Shown here: positions 44,336-54,157 of the stretch, one piece after another
Position numbering within the stretch: position 1 is the stretch's first letter
How the letters are laid out: the number at the start of each line of letters is the position of its first letter
DNA from: Edaphobacter sp.
GTDB taxonomy: Bacteria; Acidobacteriota; Terriglobia; Terriglobales; Acidobacteriaceae
Assembly (NCBI GenBank): GCA_025462645.1
Contig: JAOAPB010000062.1
Location: forward strand, 1-64,000
Reading direction: 5' to 3'
DNA length: 64,000 nt
The notes under the pieces: generated by a model
Database searches by the model: none
What the model saw: the letters and a program-made list of their open reading frames with translations, nothing else
What the model was told of the DNA's origin: nothing
Position numbers and translations under genes: made by a program

Positions 44336-44893
44336 CTAGTTATGTGGCACAGGTTTCGGTAATGGATTTGTCTTGTTGTCAATAAACCGTTGCTGCGCCT
44401 CGAGCACCTTGTTACGAGCGAAAGAGGCATCGCGCCACCCTTTGACTTCGACGCGTTTGCCTTCGAGGTCCTTATAGATCGCAAAGAAGTGGGTAATCTC
44501 CTTCAGCATGTGCGGGTAGATCTCGGAGAAGTTCCAGACGTCCTTGTAACGAGGATTGCCCTTTCCAACGCAAAGCACCTTCTCGTCGCCAAGTCCCTGG
44601 TCCGTCATCTCCAGCAACCCGATCGGTCGAACCTCCATCACGCAGCCCGGGAAGCTCGGCGCATCGACTAGCACTAGTGCATCCAGCGGGTCGCCGTCTT
44701 CGCCAAGCGTGCTCGGGATAAAGCCGTAATCGCCGGGATAGTGAACCGGCGAGTAGAGATTGCGGTCCAGCCGAAATACGTGCAGCTCTTTGTCATACTC
44801 ATATTTGTTGATTCCCTCACTGGGAATCTCAATCACTGCATTGATCACCTCGGGGGATTTGGCCCCGACGGGTAGCTCAAGGTAATTCGTCAT
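44336..44893 (-). CDS. ppa: Inorganic pyrophosphatase
   Basis: A 185-residue family I soluble pyrophosphatase that hydrolyses PPi to two phosphates and drives biosynthetic reactions. Conserved metal-binding sequence EDGDPLDALVLVD (Asp66, Asp68, Asp71) and the PVHYPGDYGFIPSTLGE region are intact. The C-terminal RDASFARNKVLEA is family-typical. It is probably monocistronic. Confidence 0.97.
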   Translation of the reverse strand: MTNYLELPVGAKSPEVINAVIEIPSEGINKYEYDKELHVFRLDRNLYSPVHYPGDYGFIPSTLGEDGDPLDALVLVDAPSFPGCVMEVRPIGLLEMTDQGLGDEKVLCVGKGNPRYKDVWNFSEIYPHMLKEITHFFAIYKDLEGKRVEVKGWRDASFARNKVLEAQQRFIDNKTNPLPKPVPHN

Positions 44894-45023
44894 AAGTATG
44901 GTTGTCTCTTCTCATTCGAAAAAAATTTAGTGGACTGGACAGATCAGATGCTCGTTCGCGTTGACCGCTTGCTTTGCCAACCGCACTCGGTGCCTCATTA
45001 GGGAGGAAAATCTGCATCATGTC

Positions 45024-45029
45024 TATAAT
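45024..45029 (+). promoter_or_regulatory. TATAAT box for leaderless purS
   Basis: TATAAT is a perfect -10 element ending 8 bases before the purS ATG at 45038, with no ribosome-binding site between. This is the layout of a leaderless mRNA. Confidence 0.45.
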
Positions 45030-45037
45030 CAAACACG

Positions 45038-45283
45038 ATGAAGGCTCATGTCTATGTCACGTTGAAACGAACGGTGCTGGATGCCCAGGGGCAGACAGTT
45101 GCAGATGCATTACGCCGAATGGAATACCGCGGTGTTACCGATGTGAGACAGGGAAAGTACTTCCTGTTGACCCTGGAAGATGGTCTTGATAAAAACACCG
45201 CACAGTCAGAGGTGGAGCGGATCGCGTCCGAAGTCCTCACCAACCCGGTAATCGAACAGTTTACCTTCCGCCTGGAAGACTGA
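45038..45283 (+). CDS. purS: Phosphoribosylformylglycinamidine synthase subunit PurS
   Basis: An 81-residue PurS protein: HVYVTLKRTVLDAQGQTVADALRRMEYRGVTDVRQGKYFLLTLE, the whole family domain. PurS bridges PurL and PurQ in the third step of purine synthesis. purQ and purL do not follow; the next gene encodes an outer membrane protein, so the complex is assembled from separate loci. Confidence 0.95.
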   Translation: MKAHVYVTLKRTVLDAQGQTVADALRRMEYRGVTDVRQGKYFLLTLEDGLDKNTAQSEVERIASEVLTNPVIEQFTFRLED

Positions 45284-45466
45284 AAACAAATGGCTTACAT
45301 GCTCCATCTCTGAATTGTTCCTGACCTGGAGCAAACGGAGGCAGCAGTGTCGCATCCAACCACGCATCCCACTCCTGGGATGCGGAGGGCTAACCATGCA
45401 CTCCGCCAAACGACTCAAGGTGTCCCTCCCCGAACTCCAAATGGGTGCCTTGTGGGAGGACAACGA

Positions 45467-46066
45467 ATGCAGTCAGGGCCACTTGCAGTCAGAATTCCAG
45501 TCGCTTTTTTTTACGCAATGTTATCTCTCGCGTTGCCCGGAAACCTTCAAGCACAGGCTAACCCAGCAGCTTCAAAAACAGCGGACATCTCCGCCTTTGG
45601 TACATACTCCAGAGTGTCTCCCGACTACGGCCCACAGACCAATAATGGCTACACCTTCGGCGCTAATTACACCCGCTACATGCACTGGTTCGTCAATCCA
45701 TCCCTCGAATTCCGAGCTAAAATTGCACCGGGAACAACCGTCGACGAAAAGACCTTCGGAGGTGGCATACGGGCCGAACGCCAGTTCAAAAACTTCCACC
45801 CTTATGCCGATTTCCTTATCAGTGCAGGAACCATCGACTTTCAGTTTCCCCACATCGATGTTAGAGGCAAGCTCTACAAATCGGACAATTCCATTGTCTA
45901 CTCGACCGGTATAGGCGTTGACTACGATGTCACCCGGCAATGGGCAGCGCGTGCCGACTATCAATTTGAACACTGGAGTCTGGGAACCAATCAGACCCTC
46001 ACGCCACGCGTCCTGAGTTTTGGCGTCGTATACCGCATCCCCTTTCGCTCCTTTCAACGGCACTAG
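45467..46066 (+). CDS. Outer-membrane beta-barrel protein
   Basis: A 199-residue protein from ATG 45467 after GGGAGG; longer frames start at 45347. A signal peptide (RIPVAFFYAMLSLALPGNLQAQA) is followed by alternating hydrophobic/aromatic strands with turns (GYTFGANYTRYMHWFVNPSLEF, GGIRAERQFKNFHPYADFLI, WAARADYQFEHWSLG), as in eight-stranded OmpA-like barrels. It resembles small porin-like outer membrane proteins of Acidobacteriota. Function not known. Confidence 0.85.
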   Translation: MQSGPLAVRIPVAFFYAMLSLALPGNLQAQANPAASKTADISAFGTYSRVSPDYGPQTNNGYTFGANYTRYMHWFVNPSLEFRAKIAPGTTVDEKTFGGGIRAERQFKNFHPYADFLISAGTIDFQFPHIDVRGKLYKSDNSIVYSTGIGVDYDVTRQWAARADYQFEHWSLGTNQTLTPRVLSFGVVYRIPFRSFQRH

Positions 46067-46103
46067 AGCCTGTTATGAACTACGATCGCTGCTTCCCTTG
46101 GGG

Positions 46104-46124
46104 GTACCCCCCCGGGGGGGGTAC
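46104..46124. repeat. GC-rich palindrome
   Basis: GTA, seven C, eight G, TAC: a nearly perfect palindrome of 21 bases in the 490-base gap before hemE. No other repeats of it seen in the window. Confidence 0.4.
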
Positions 46125-46238
46125 TTGTCCGCAAGATACTTTAAATCAATAACTCAGACTTATAGCTCACTGCAAATTCCTCATTCTAAATAGGTTGCGG
46201 CTAAATTCTTCTTTCTAAAAGGTTTATTGAGTTAAAGA

Positions 46239-46270
46239 GAAGAGCCCCGGTGGTTGGCCGGGGCCCTTCT
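46239..46270 (+). terminator. Possible intrinsic terminator
   Basis: GCCCCGG (46244-46250) pairs with CCGGGGC (46258-46264), followed by CCTTCT. It lies about 175 bases after the outer-membrane protein gene. The T-run is weak. The rest of 46067-46559 has no supported gene. Confidence 0.35.
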
Positions 46271-46559
46271 GACTCTGTATTAACTATAGCCGATTGGGTG
46301 AAACTACTATGCCACTTTGCGGAAGATTATTTTCGGAGGCTAAGGCTCTGTTTTTGTTTGGTTTGCGTGCGGAGTTGGGTATTCGTTCCTGCTGCGGGGA
46401 TTGACAGGAAAAACAGGGAGCAGGGCTCAGGGCGTAGAACAACTATTGCCCAACAGCAGAGGCACAATGGTTGAGGCGCAGGCCAGTTCGCACAGTTCAT
46501 AACAGCCTCTAGAGCACTCGCGAAATACGATCGACAGATGCTACGCTCGAAAGGTCAGG

Positions 46560-47669
46560 ATGGATAACCCTTTGAGTAACGCTTCCACAGAATCTGCAAG
46601 AACAAATCACGTTGCATCAACCGCCACGGGCAGCCGCTTCGTTCGCGCCTGCCTGCGGCGCCCGGTAGACCGCACCCCCATCTGGCTGTTGCGCCAGGCA
46701 GGCCGCTACATGCCCGAGTACATGGCAGTGCGCAAGCACCACTCCCTGCTCGATATCTGCCGTACGCCCGAGATCGCTGCCGAAGTCACCATCACGGCAG
46801 CCGAGCGCCTCGGCGTCGACGCCGCCATCATCTTCGCCGATCTCCTCCTGCCCTTCACACCTATGGGCCTCGACTTCGAGTTCCTCGCCGGTGAAGGACC
46901 TGTTGTCCACTCCCCAATTCGCACAGCGGAGCAGATACACGCCCTCCGCACCGATCGCATCGACGAGCTAAGCTACGTGGCCCGTTCCATCGAGAAGGTC
47001 GCCTCGCACTTCTCTGCCCCGCGCGCGGACGGCGATCAACTTGGCATCATCGGCTTCTGCGGCGCTCCCTTCACCCTCGCCAGCTACATGATCGAGGGCG
47101 GCTCCTCGCGCAACTACATCGAGACAAAAAAACTCATGTACAGCGACACCGTTGCCTGGCCCCTCCTCATGGAGAAGCTGGTCACCGTCCTCGTCGGCTT
47201 CGCCCAGCAACAGGTGGAGGCCGGTGCCGATGTCATTCAGATATTCGACAGCTGGGCCGGGGCCCTCAGTGTCACCGACTACTGCCAATACTGCCTCGCG
47301 CCCACCACTGAACTCGTACGCCGCGTCCAGGCTCTCGGCGTTCCCGTCATCTACTTCGGCGTGGATACAGCCTCACTGCTACCAACCATGCGCGAAACTG
47401 GTGCCGATGTTATCGGCCTCGACTGGCGTATCCCCCTCGATGCCGGGTGGAAGGCGATTGGCGAAGGCTGCGGTGTGCAAGGCAATCTCGATCCTATTGC
47501 ATTGTTCGCTCCCGACGATGTTCTCAAGGCGCGCGTACGCGAGATCCTCACAGCCGCCGCAGGACGCCCCGGACACATCTTCAACCTTGGCCACGGCATC
47601 GTGCCTGGAACCCCGGTTGAAAACGTCATCAAGGTGGTGGAGTGGGTGAAGGAGTACGGAGCCCAATGA
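46560..47669 (+). CDS. hemE: Uroporphyrinogen decarboxylase
   Basis: A 369-residue HemE that decarboxylates uroporphyrinogen III to coproporphyrinogen III in haem synthesis. Signature sequences: RQAGRYMPEY (~45-54), the GFCGAPFTLASYMIEGG segment, IQIFDSWAGALS and GNLDPIALFAP. Preceded by AGGTCAGG at good distance. The stop overlaps the hemH start as ATGA. Confidence 0.98.
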   Translation: MDNPLSNASTESARTNHVASTATGSRFVRACLRRPVDRTPIWLLRQAGRYMPEYMAVRKHHSLLDICRTPEIAAEVTITAAERLGVDAAIIFADLLLPFTPMGLDFEFLAGEGPVVHSPIRTAEQIHALRTDRIDELSYVARSIEKVASHFSAPRADGDQLGIIGFCGAPFTLASYMIEGGSSRNYIETKKLMYSDTVAWPLLMEKLVTVLVGFAQQQVEAGADVIQIFDSWAGALSVTDYCQYCLAPTTELVRRVQALGVPVIYFGVDTASLLPTMRETGADVIGLDWRIPLDAGWKAIGEGCGVQGNLDPIALFAPDDVLKARVREILTAAAGRPGHIFNLGHGIVPGTPVENVIKVVEWVKEYGAQ

Positions 47670-48703
47670 GCGACACTGGCCACAACGCTGTCCTGTTGCT
47701 CGCGCACGGAACGCCTGATGTGTTGGGGGAGATGGCTGAATATCTCAGCAAGGTTACCGGAGGACGCGCCCTCCCGCACGAGGTGGTTGAGGAGCTGCAA
47801 CATCGCTACGCCCAGATCGGCCTCGCGAAGACCCCTGGAGCAGAGCCTCCACCCCTGACTAAGTGGACGATCACGCAGGGCTATCTCCTGCAACAGATCC
47901 TGAACCTCACCACACCTGAGACAAGGGTCTACGTGGGAATGCGCAACTGGCATCCCTACATTGCCGATGTCGTCGCACAGATGCGGGCCGACGGCGTGAC
48001 CTGTATTAAGGCACTCTGCCTTGCTCCGCAAAACTCGCGAACCAGCGTCGGTCTCTACCGCCGTGCGGTTATGGAAGCTGCAACGGGACTACAGGTGGAG
48101 TTCGTCGCTGGATGGGCAGAGCATCCTCTGCTAGCCCAGGCCTTCGCAGAGAAGCTACAGCCCGTATGGACGAAAGCCTGTGCCGAATCTGGTCGCAGGG
48201 TTCCCGTTCTCTTCACCGCGCACAGCGTTCCCTGCCGCACCATCATGACGGGCGAAGCTTCCATCGCGGGCGCAAGGCCGGGAACACCGGTGCAGCAATC
48301 ACCCGATCCCTATCCTGTAGAGGCGAAGCGAACCGCGCAGCTCGTAGCCGATTGCCTCGCCCCAATTGGCTTCAGCGACGGAGACTGGTTCTTCGCCTTC
48401 CAGAGCCAGGGTATCAGCGGTGGCCCATGGATCGGCCCGACGGTTGAGGACACGTTGAAAGCGCTCAAAGAAGAGGGCCACTCCGGCGTAGTCATGCAAC
48501 CGGTAGGCTTCCTCTGCGATCACGTCGAGATCCTGTACGACATCGACATAGCCTTCAGGCAAACGGCCCGGGAGCTAGGCTTGGCCCTCTGGCGAGCCGA
48601 AAGTCTGAACGACTCTGCCCTGTTGATAGAAGCATTGGCCGAAGTAGTCTCCGGGAAGTACAAAGCCAACGTAGATGAGATCAAGGTTCCAACAACCGCC
48701 TAG
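47666..48703 (+). CDS. hemH: Ferrochelatase
   Basis: A 345-residue ferrochelatase that inserts ferrous iron into porphyrin. The catalytic His is in FTAHSVP, and the C-terminal QPVGFLCDHVEILYDIDI motif is intact, as is VLLLAHGTPD at the N-terminus. ATG 47666 overlaps the hemE stop by four bases. Whether it acts on protoporphyrin IX or coproporphyrin III cannot be decided from the sequence. Confidence 0.95.
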   Translation: MSDTGHNAVLLLAHGTPDVLGEMAEYLSKVTGGRALPHEVVEELQHRYAQIGLAKTPGAEPPPLTKWTITQGYLLQQILNLTTPETRVYVGMRNWHPYIADVVAQMRADGVTCIKALCLAPQNSRTSVGLYRRAVMEAATGLQVEFVAGWAEHPLLAQAFAEKLQPVWTKACAESGRRVPVLFTAHSVPCRTIMTGEASIAGARPGTPVQQSPDPYPVEAKRTAQLVADCLAPIGFSDGDWFFAFQSQGISGGPWIGPTVEDTLKALKEEGHSGVVMQPVGFLCDHVEILYDIDIAFRQTARELGLALWRAESLNDSALLIEALAEVVSGKYKANVDEIKVPTTA

Positions 48704-48723
48704 TTCTCTCCATCCCAGGACCT

Positions 48724-49863
48724 TCACGATACAGCGGGCGCTCCCCTGGTAGTTCTCTGCGAGAACCGCCGCAGGATAGCCTTGCGCGCTGGATTTTCGA
48801 CGAAGCGGTAAACCGCCAGCGAGAAGAGGATCAGAAACGCATAAGAGATCCAGGGATCGAAGGCCGCCAGGTGGAGCCGCTCGGGGATGCGGTAGAGGTG
48901 AAGGAGAATAAAGACGTTGAAGTGCAGCAGGTAAAGGCAGTAACTGCTTTCGCCGACCAGCAGGAGCGGGCGCCAGGCAAAGATGGACGAGATGAAATGC
49001 GGACCGCTGAGACCAAACACCAGGCTGGCGAAGAGCGGGAGAAGAATACCTCCGTGCATCACGAGGTAGGGGACGTGGGGGGAGACGATGTAAAAGAAGA
49101 AGCCCAGGGCGACAAGAGCAGCGGCAGCAATCGCGAGGCGCTGACGTGGTGTGATCAAGAGGGTGAGTTGGAGCCGGGCCAGCGCAACCCCTGACAGAAA
49201 GGTGCATGCGTAGGGGATCGGGGTGTACTTGAGGAAGCGGATCAGAGTAGTAGAGGTGTAGCGGGTGACCGGGGCGGTAAGATGATCGGGGTTGAGGAGC
49301 ATATAAAGGTGTGTGGGAATGAGGTCCAGGCACCAGAGAACAACGAGCAGAAGGATCAGACCAGAGGGCTTGCGTGGCCAGGGTGCACGGATGAGCCAGG
49401 GAAACACCGCATAGAATGCAACCTCGCAGGAGAGCGTCCAGGCGACCGTATTCCAGAAGGTAGCGAGTGTCGGGCTCCAGCCCTGAAGCAACAGCGGTGT
49501 GAGGACCAGGCCCATCCAGAAGTCCGCGTGAGGGCGGGCATTCCACTCCGCCTGAAGCATCTTGACGGAGATGACGAGGACGAGAAGATAGACAGGGTAG
49601 AGGCGCGAGAAGCGGGCAATCCAGAAGTCGCGTTTGACCAGCGTCGCTGCGCGATCTGAGTAGTTGTAGGTGAGGATGTAACCGGAGATCAGGAAGAAAA
49701 CATTGACGAAGACGAACCCGTTTTCAACGAAGGGGCGAAGAGGCCCAAGATGTGACGGCGTGAAGTGGAACAGGACGATGTTGAACGCCAGAAGCGTACG
49801 GATGCCGGTAAGGGCAGGCAGGGGTGGCTTACGTGTGGACTGGGTGGCGGGATTTGCGGGCAA
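48724..49863 (-). CDS. Acyltransferase-3 family membrane protein
   Basis: A 379-residue integral membrane protein of the OafA type: IRTLLAFNIVLFHFTPS with His33, FFLISGYILTYNY, FWIARFSRLYPVYLL. About ten helices follow, ending in FSLAVYRFVENPARK. It likely O-acylates a surface polysaccharide or lipid. Start is a TTG at 49863. It is convergent with hemH. Confidence 0.93.
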   Translation of the reverse strand: MPANPATQSTRKPPLPALTGIRTLLAFNIVLFHFTPSHLGPLRPFVENGFVFVNVFFLISGYILTYNYSDRAATLVKRDFWIARFSRLYPVYLLVLVISVKMLQAEWNARPHADFWMGLVLTPLLLQGWSPTLATFWNTVAWTLSCEVAFYAVFPWLIRAPWPRKPSGLILLLVVLWCLDLIPTHLYMLLNPDHLTAPVTRYTSTTLIRFLKYTPIPYACTFLSGVALARLQLTLLITPRQRLAIAAAALVALGFFFYIVSPHVPYLVMHGGILLPLFASLVFGLSGPHFISSIFAWRPLLLVGESSYCLYLLHFNVFILLHLYRIPERLHLAAFDPWISYAFLILFSLAVYRFVENPARKAILRRFSQRTTRGAPAVS

Positions 49864-50040
49864 ATGCTGAGTGTCCTGTTCCTGAATACGTCCATCGACG
49901 ACGGGATCGTTCTGCCTGCGATCCCAGATGCTTAGATGCGTTAGAACCGCAATATATCTAACGCATCTTCAAAGGTTTTGATGCGGTGTTGCAACGAGAC
50001 GGGTAAACGATATCAGCCTTGGAAGGAGCACCAGCTGACA

Positions 50041-50745
50041 TCAGGCCGTGACGAGGGAGCCTAGCTTCTCGCCGCTGACGACGCGGACGATATTGCCCTG
50101 CTCGCGCATACTGAAGACCATCATGGGCATGTTGTTGTCTTTGCAGAGCGAAACAGCGGTCGTATCCATGACGCCCAGATTAAGGCGCAGGATATCGCTG
50201 TAGGTAATCTGTTCGAACCGGATAGCTTCAGGGTCCTTCTTCGGGTCGGCGGAGTAGATGCCATCGACGGAGGTAGCCTTCAACAAAATATCCGCTTTGA
50301 TCTCCATCGCACGCAGGCTGGCCGCAGTATCCGTTGAAAAGAAAGGGTTGCCGGTGCCGGCGGCGAATATGACGATACGGCCCTTCTCAAGGTGTCGCAT
50401 GGCACGACGGCGGATGTAGGGTTCCGCCACCTGATGCATCTCGATGGCTGACATGACGCGGCAGAAGAGACCGCGCTTCTCGATGGCGTCCTGCAAGGCG
50501 ATCGAGTTGATCACAGTGGAGAGCATGCCCATGTGATCGGCGGCGACGCGATCCATATCGATCGCCTGCTGGGCCACGCCGCGAAAGAAGTTGCCGCCGC
50601 CGACGACGATGCCGATCTGGCAGCCCAGCGCATGAACGGCTGCAATCTCTTCGGCTATTTTGTGAATGAAGACGGCGTCGATGCCGAAGCCACGGCCTGC
50701 GGCCAGGGCTTCTCCGGAGAGCTTAAGGAGGACTCTTTTGTACAT
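50041..50745 (-). CDS. pyrH: UMP kinase
   Basis: A 234-residue amino-acid-kinase-fold UMP kinase: [41 protein letters not shown] and [17 protein letters not shown]. It phosphorylates UMP with ATP in pyrimidine synthesis. It is last in the ribosomal/translation gene run and follows tsf, as in most bacteria. A terminator lies between the two. Confidence 0.98.
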   Translation of the reverse strand: MYKRVLLKLSGEALAAGRGFGIDAVFIHKIAEEIAAVHALGCQIGIVVGGGNFFRGVAQQAIDMDRVAADHMGMLSTVINSIALQDAIEKRGLFCRVMSAIEMHQVAEPYIRRRAMRHLEKGRIVIFAAGTGNPFFSTDTAASLRAMEIKADILLKATSVDGIYSADPKKDPEAIRFEQITYSDILRLNLGVMDTTAVSLCKDNNMPMMVFSMREQGNIVRVVSGEKLGSLVTA

Positions 50746-50821
50746 GTCAGGACTAAGTATCGCATGGGCATGAGATGACAGCGGAAGGATGTTCTTCTAC
50801 TGAAAGGCAATGGCACATTAG

Positions 50822-50855
50822 GAGCAAAAAGAAGAAGCCCGGACTATTGTCCGGG
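50822..50855 (-). terminator. Intrinsic terminator after tsf
   Basis: On the minus strand AGCCCGGAC pairs with GTCCGGGCT around a 4-base loop, followed by TTCTTCTTTTTG. It lies between tsf and pyrH, so pyrH probably has its own promoter or depends on readthrough. Confidence 0.7.
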
Positions 50856-50897
50856 CTCTTGTCGATCCATGCTTCTACGCATGGTTCAAGGTTGTTT

Positions 50898-51554
50898 TTA
50901 TGCCTCTTCGGTAGCGATCTGAGCGGTCTGCGCTACGGTCCAGTTCGGATCGCCTACCTTGAAGCGGGCGAAGCGGCGCACGCTGATGTTCTCACCGAGC
51001 TTCGCTACCTTGGTGGCGATGATCTGGGCGATGGTCTGGGTCTGATCCTTGATGAAGGGCTGCTCGAGGAGGCAGACCTCTTCGTAGAACTTGCTGAGCT
51101 TGCCTTCCAGCATCTTTTCGATAATGTTGGCGGGCTTGCCGGTTGCCGCTGCCTGAGCGCGATAGACATCCTTCTCGCGCTCGAGATCGGCCTCGGTGAC
51201 GTCCTCCTTGCGGACGTAACGGGGGTCGACGGCGGCGATGTGCATAGCGATGTCGCGGAGCAGCTCCTGGAAGTCAGGGGTGCGGGCGACGAAGTCGGAC
51301 TCGCAGTTGAGCTCGACGAGGACGCCGATCTTTCCGCCGGCGTGGATGTACGTTCCAACCGCACCCTCATTGGTGGTGCGCGAGGACTTCTTGGCAGCCG
51401 AGGCCATGCCGCGCTTGCGGAGGACGACGAAGGCCTCTTCCATCTCGCCCTTGCTCTCCTGGAGAGCCTTGAGGCAATCGCCCATCGGGGCGCCGGACTT
51501 TTCGCGGAGTTCCTTGACGAGTTTTGCGTCGATCTTTACGGCGGTGTCAGACAT
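50898..51554 (-). CDS. tsf: Elongation factor Ts
   Basis: A 218-residue EF-Ts, the nucleotide exchange factor for EF-Tu. It has the N-terminal UBA-like helix (LVKELREKSGAPMGDCLKAL), the NEGAVGTYIHAGGKIGVLVELNCESDFVAR core and one dimerisation domain. It is shorter than the E. coli protein, as in many bacteria with a shortened version. Between rpsB and pyrH. Confidence 0.98.
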   Translation of the reverse strand: MSDTAVKIDAKLVKELREKSGAPMGDCLKALQESKGEMEEAFVVLRKRGMASAAKKSSRTTNEGAVGTYIHAGGKIGVLVELNCESDFVARTPDFQELLRDIAMHIAAVDPRYVRKEDVTEADLEREKDVYRAQAAATGKPANIIEKMLEGKLSKFYEEVCLLEQPFIKDQTQTIAQIIATKVAKLGENISVRRFARFKVGDPNWTVAQTAQIATEEA

Positions 51555-51690
51555 TGTGATTCCCTTCTGTTCTGTGTGGAGCGTGGATCAGGCAAAGGGG
51601 GCGCAGGCTATGCCCGCGCCCCCTAATATAACCAGATGGCTGTTACGGCACGGCTAACGCCATGCCATCAACGCGACCGGCCAATGGGGC

Positions 51691-52608
51691 CTAGGCGCCA
51701 GTCTCGGCGATTGCAGCCTCGGGCTCATCGACCGATGCAGCAGCCGGAGCCTTGCGGATGTTGCCGCCGAGGACTGCTTCGAGGTCGACGTTGTCGTCTT
51801 CGTCGCTATCGGCTGCGGAGATGGAGGCCTGAATCTCGGTTGCCTCGCCATCCTCGCCGATATGCTCGGGAGCGACTTCGGTCTGGTCGACATCGGCGAC
51901 TTCGGTGGCGAAGGCGCGCTCGGAGACCATCTGAACACCTTCAGCAGCCGAATCAGCGATCTTCGTGGTGAAGAGGCGGATGGCGCGGAGGGCGTCGTCG
52001 TTACCGGGGATGACATAGTCGACAACGGTCGGGTCGCAGTTGGTATCGACGACGGCGACGACCGGGATGCCAAGCTTGCGCGCTTCGGCGACAGCGATCG
52101 CTTCGTTATTGGAGTCAATGACGAAGAGTGCGTCGGGAAGGCGCTTCATGCTCTTGATACCGGAGAGGTTGGTCGACAGGTGCTTGCGCTCGCGCTCGAG
52201 CTTGATGACTTCCTTCTTGGTGAGAAGCTCGTAGCGGCCATCGGTGGACATGTCGTCCAGTTCCTGAAGGCGCTTGACCGACTTCTGCACGGTGACCCAG
52301 TTAGTCAGGAGACCGCCGAGCCAGCGGCTGTTGATGTAGGGCATTCCCGCGCGGTTCGCCTCTTCGGCAACGGCATCCTGCGCCTGGCGCTTGGTACCGA
52401 CGAAGAGAATGAGCTTGCCGGTGGAGGTCAGGTCGGTGACGAACTTCGACGCTTCCTTGAACATCTTCAGGGTCTTCTGAAGATCGATGATGTAAATGCC
52501 GTTGCGCTCGCCGAAGATGTACTCCTTCATCTTGGGGTTCCAGCGCTTGGTCTGATGCCCGAAGTGAACGCCAGCTTCGAGCAGTTCTTTCATTGTGATG
52601 TTAGCCAA
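51691..52608 (-). CDS. rpsB: 30S ribosomal protein S2
   Basis: A 305-residue S2: [67 protein letters not shown] start at 52608 follows AAGGAG at six bases. The last ~70 residues form an acidic extension ([12 protein letters not shown]) with an Ala-rich end, longer than typical S2; acidobacterial S2 often carries such tails. Confidence 0.98.
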   Translation of the reverse strand: MANITMKELLEAGVHFGHQTKRWNPKMKEYIFGERNGIYIIDLQKTLKMFKEASKFVTDLTSTGKLILFVGTKRQAQDAVAEEANRAGMPYINSRWLGGLLTNWVTVQKSVKRLQELDDMSTDGRYELLTKKEVIKLERERKHLSTNLSGIKSMKRLPDALFVIDSNNEAIAVAEARKLGIPVVAVVDTNCDPTVVDYVIPGNDDALRAIRLFTTKIADSAAEGVQMVSERAFATEVADVDQTEVAPEHIGEDGEATEIQASISAADSDEDDNVDLEAVLGGNIRKAPAAASVDEPEAAIAETGA

Positions 52609-52722
52609 ATTGAGCTCCTTGGTTGAGGCAGCCGGGAGTGAACGCCGGGTACCTGGATTAATCCCGCGAACGGGAGATTTTACTCCTTACCTCATGCAAT
52701 GGAACGCAGGAGGGTGATGCGC

Positions 52723-52751
52723 GTGGGTGCCGGACAAAGTCCGGCACCCAC
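52723..52751. repeat. Strong 13-bp hairpin between rpsI and rpsB
   Basis: GTGGGTGCCGGAC (52723-52735), AAA, GTCCGGCACCCAC (52739-52751): a perfect 13-bp stem. It lacks a T-run on the minus strand. It could be an mRNA-processing or stability hairpin, or a dispersed GGGTGCC-type palindrome. Confidence 0.5.
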
Positions 52752-52807
52752 TAAAACTGAGAGAGCCCGTGATCCGAAGGCTGCGACAGCTTGAAGTGCT
52801 CCAGCGA

Positions 52808-53203
52808 CTAGCGCTTGGAGAACTGGAAGCGAGCGCGGGCGCCCTTCTGACCGTACTTCTTGCGCTCCTTACCACGCGAGTCGCGGGTAACGAGGCCTTC
52901 CGACTTGAGCGCCTTGCGCAGCTCAGGGTTGAACTCCATGAGGGCGCGGGCGATGCCGAGCTTGACTGCATCGGCCTGGCCCATGACGCCACCACCCTTA
53001 ACGGTGGTGAAGACATCGAAGGTCTCGCCGATATCGGCGATGCCGAGGGACCGCTTGGCAGCTGCGCGCTGCTGAGCGGTAACGAAGTAGACGTCAACTT
53101 CCTTCTTGTTGACGGTGAATTTGCCGCTGCCCGGACGCAGGAAGACGCGTGCGATCGAGGACTTGCGACGGCCGGTGCCATAGTACTGGACGAGATCTGC
53201 CAT
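52808..53203 (-). CDS. rpsI: 30S ribosomal protein S9
   Basis: A 131-residue S9 with [19 protein letters not shown] and the conserved basic end [11 protein letters not shown] after AAGGAG. Follows rplM, as in nearly all bacteria. Confidence 0.98.
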   Translation of the reverse strand: MADLVQYYGTGRRKSSIARVFLRPGSGKFTVNKKEVDVYFVTAQQRAAAKRSLGIADIGETFDVFTTVKGGGVMGQADAVKLGIARALMEFNPELRKALKSEGLVTRDSRGKERKKYGQKGARARFQFSKR

Positions 53204-53250
53204 GATGCTCCTTGAACTTTTCCGCGAGCTGAAGCCCGCTCAAACCTGAG

Positions 53251-53685
53251 TTAGCCGACGATTTCCATCGGCTGAGGCTGCTGGGCGAGATGCGGGTGCT
53301 GTCCGCCCTTATAGACCTTGAGCTTGGTTGCCATCTGGCGGCCGAGCTTGGACTTGGGAAGCATGCCCTTGACGGCCTGCTCGACGATCGCTTCCGGACG
53401 ACGAGCGAGCAACTTGACGAAGGACTCTTCGCGGAGACCGCCGGGGAAGCCGGTGTAGCGACGATAGAGCTTCTGGTCAGCCTTCAACCCTGTGAGCACG
53501 ATCTTCTCGGCATTGACGATCACGACATGATCGCCCATATCGATGTAAGGAGTGTAGAGGGGGTTGAGCTTGCCGGCGAGGACAGAGGCGGCGTGGGTGG
53601 CGAGGCGGCCGAGGGTCTTGCCGCTAGCATCGAGCACGTACCACTTACGCTTGATATCTTTGCCGCTCGGAATCGTTGTGGACAT
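53251..53685 (-). CDS. rplM: 50S ribosomal protein L13
   Basis: A 144-residue L13: [54 protein letters not shown]. First gene of the rplM-rpsI-rpsB-tsf-pyrH run on the minus strand. Confidence 0.98.
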   Translation of the reverse strand: MSTTIPSGKDIKRKWYVLDASGKTLGRLATHAASVLAGKLNPLYTPYIDMGDHVVIVNAEKIVLTGLKADQKLYRRYTGFPGGLREESFVKLLARRPEAIVEQAVKGMLPKSKLGRQMATKLKVYKGGQHPHLAQQPQPMEIVG

Positions 53686-54157
53686 CGTTGGTCTACTCCC
53701 TGGTTCTGCCGTCTTCAGTGTTCGGCGTGATGCATGAAGAAAGATGGAACAGATTTTTGCTGCGAACTGCTGGTTTCGTTACTGCATATTGCAGACCGTA
53801 TTGCGACCGGTCCGCGAAAGGTCAAAATGATTGCCGGGCGGATAGCTGAGCGAAGGAGAAAATCTCTCACCCGCGAGGAAGCTGACCCGCTTGGATTGCG
53901 CACAAGGCCTGATACATGGGCTTGAGGAGTGGGTGCTTTGAGGATGGCGGTAAAGCTTTGCTACCCCGATGGATCCACCACGATGTCCCGATTGTCCAAC
54001 CCACCCGAAAGGTGCTGATACACCAGGTGTACAGACGCGAGACTGCGCGAGATTCAAGAATAGCTGAGACTGGAGACTGAGTCAACGAAATTGCCAGGGA
54101 ATATCGAAACCTCTCCGCTTAAGAGGGTTGATACTGTTGATGTTCAGGGAGGCAAGC
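53686..54157. other. Intergenic region between rplM and TonB-type gene
   Basis: Divergent promoters for the ribosomal operon and the TonB-type gene must lie here. Short frames are present, but none can be supported. No riboswitch or clear L13 leader structure recognised. Confidence 0.3.

Noticed and set aside
51862-52626. 254-residue plus-strand frame opposite rpsB
   Set aside because: Antisense shadow of the rpsB gene caused by high GC at third positions.
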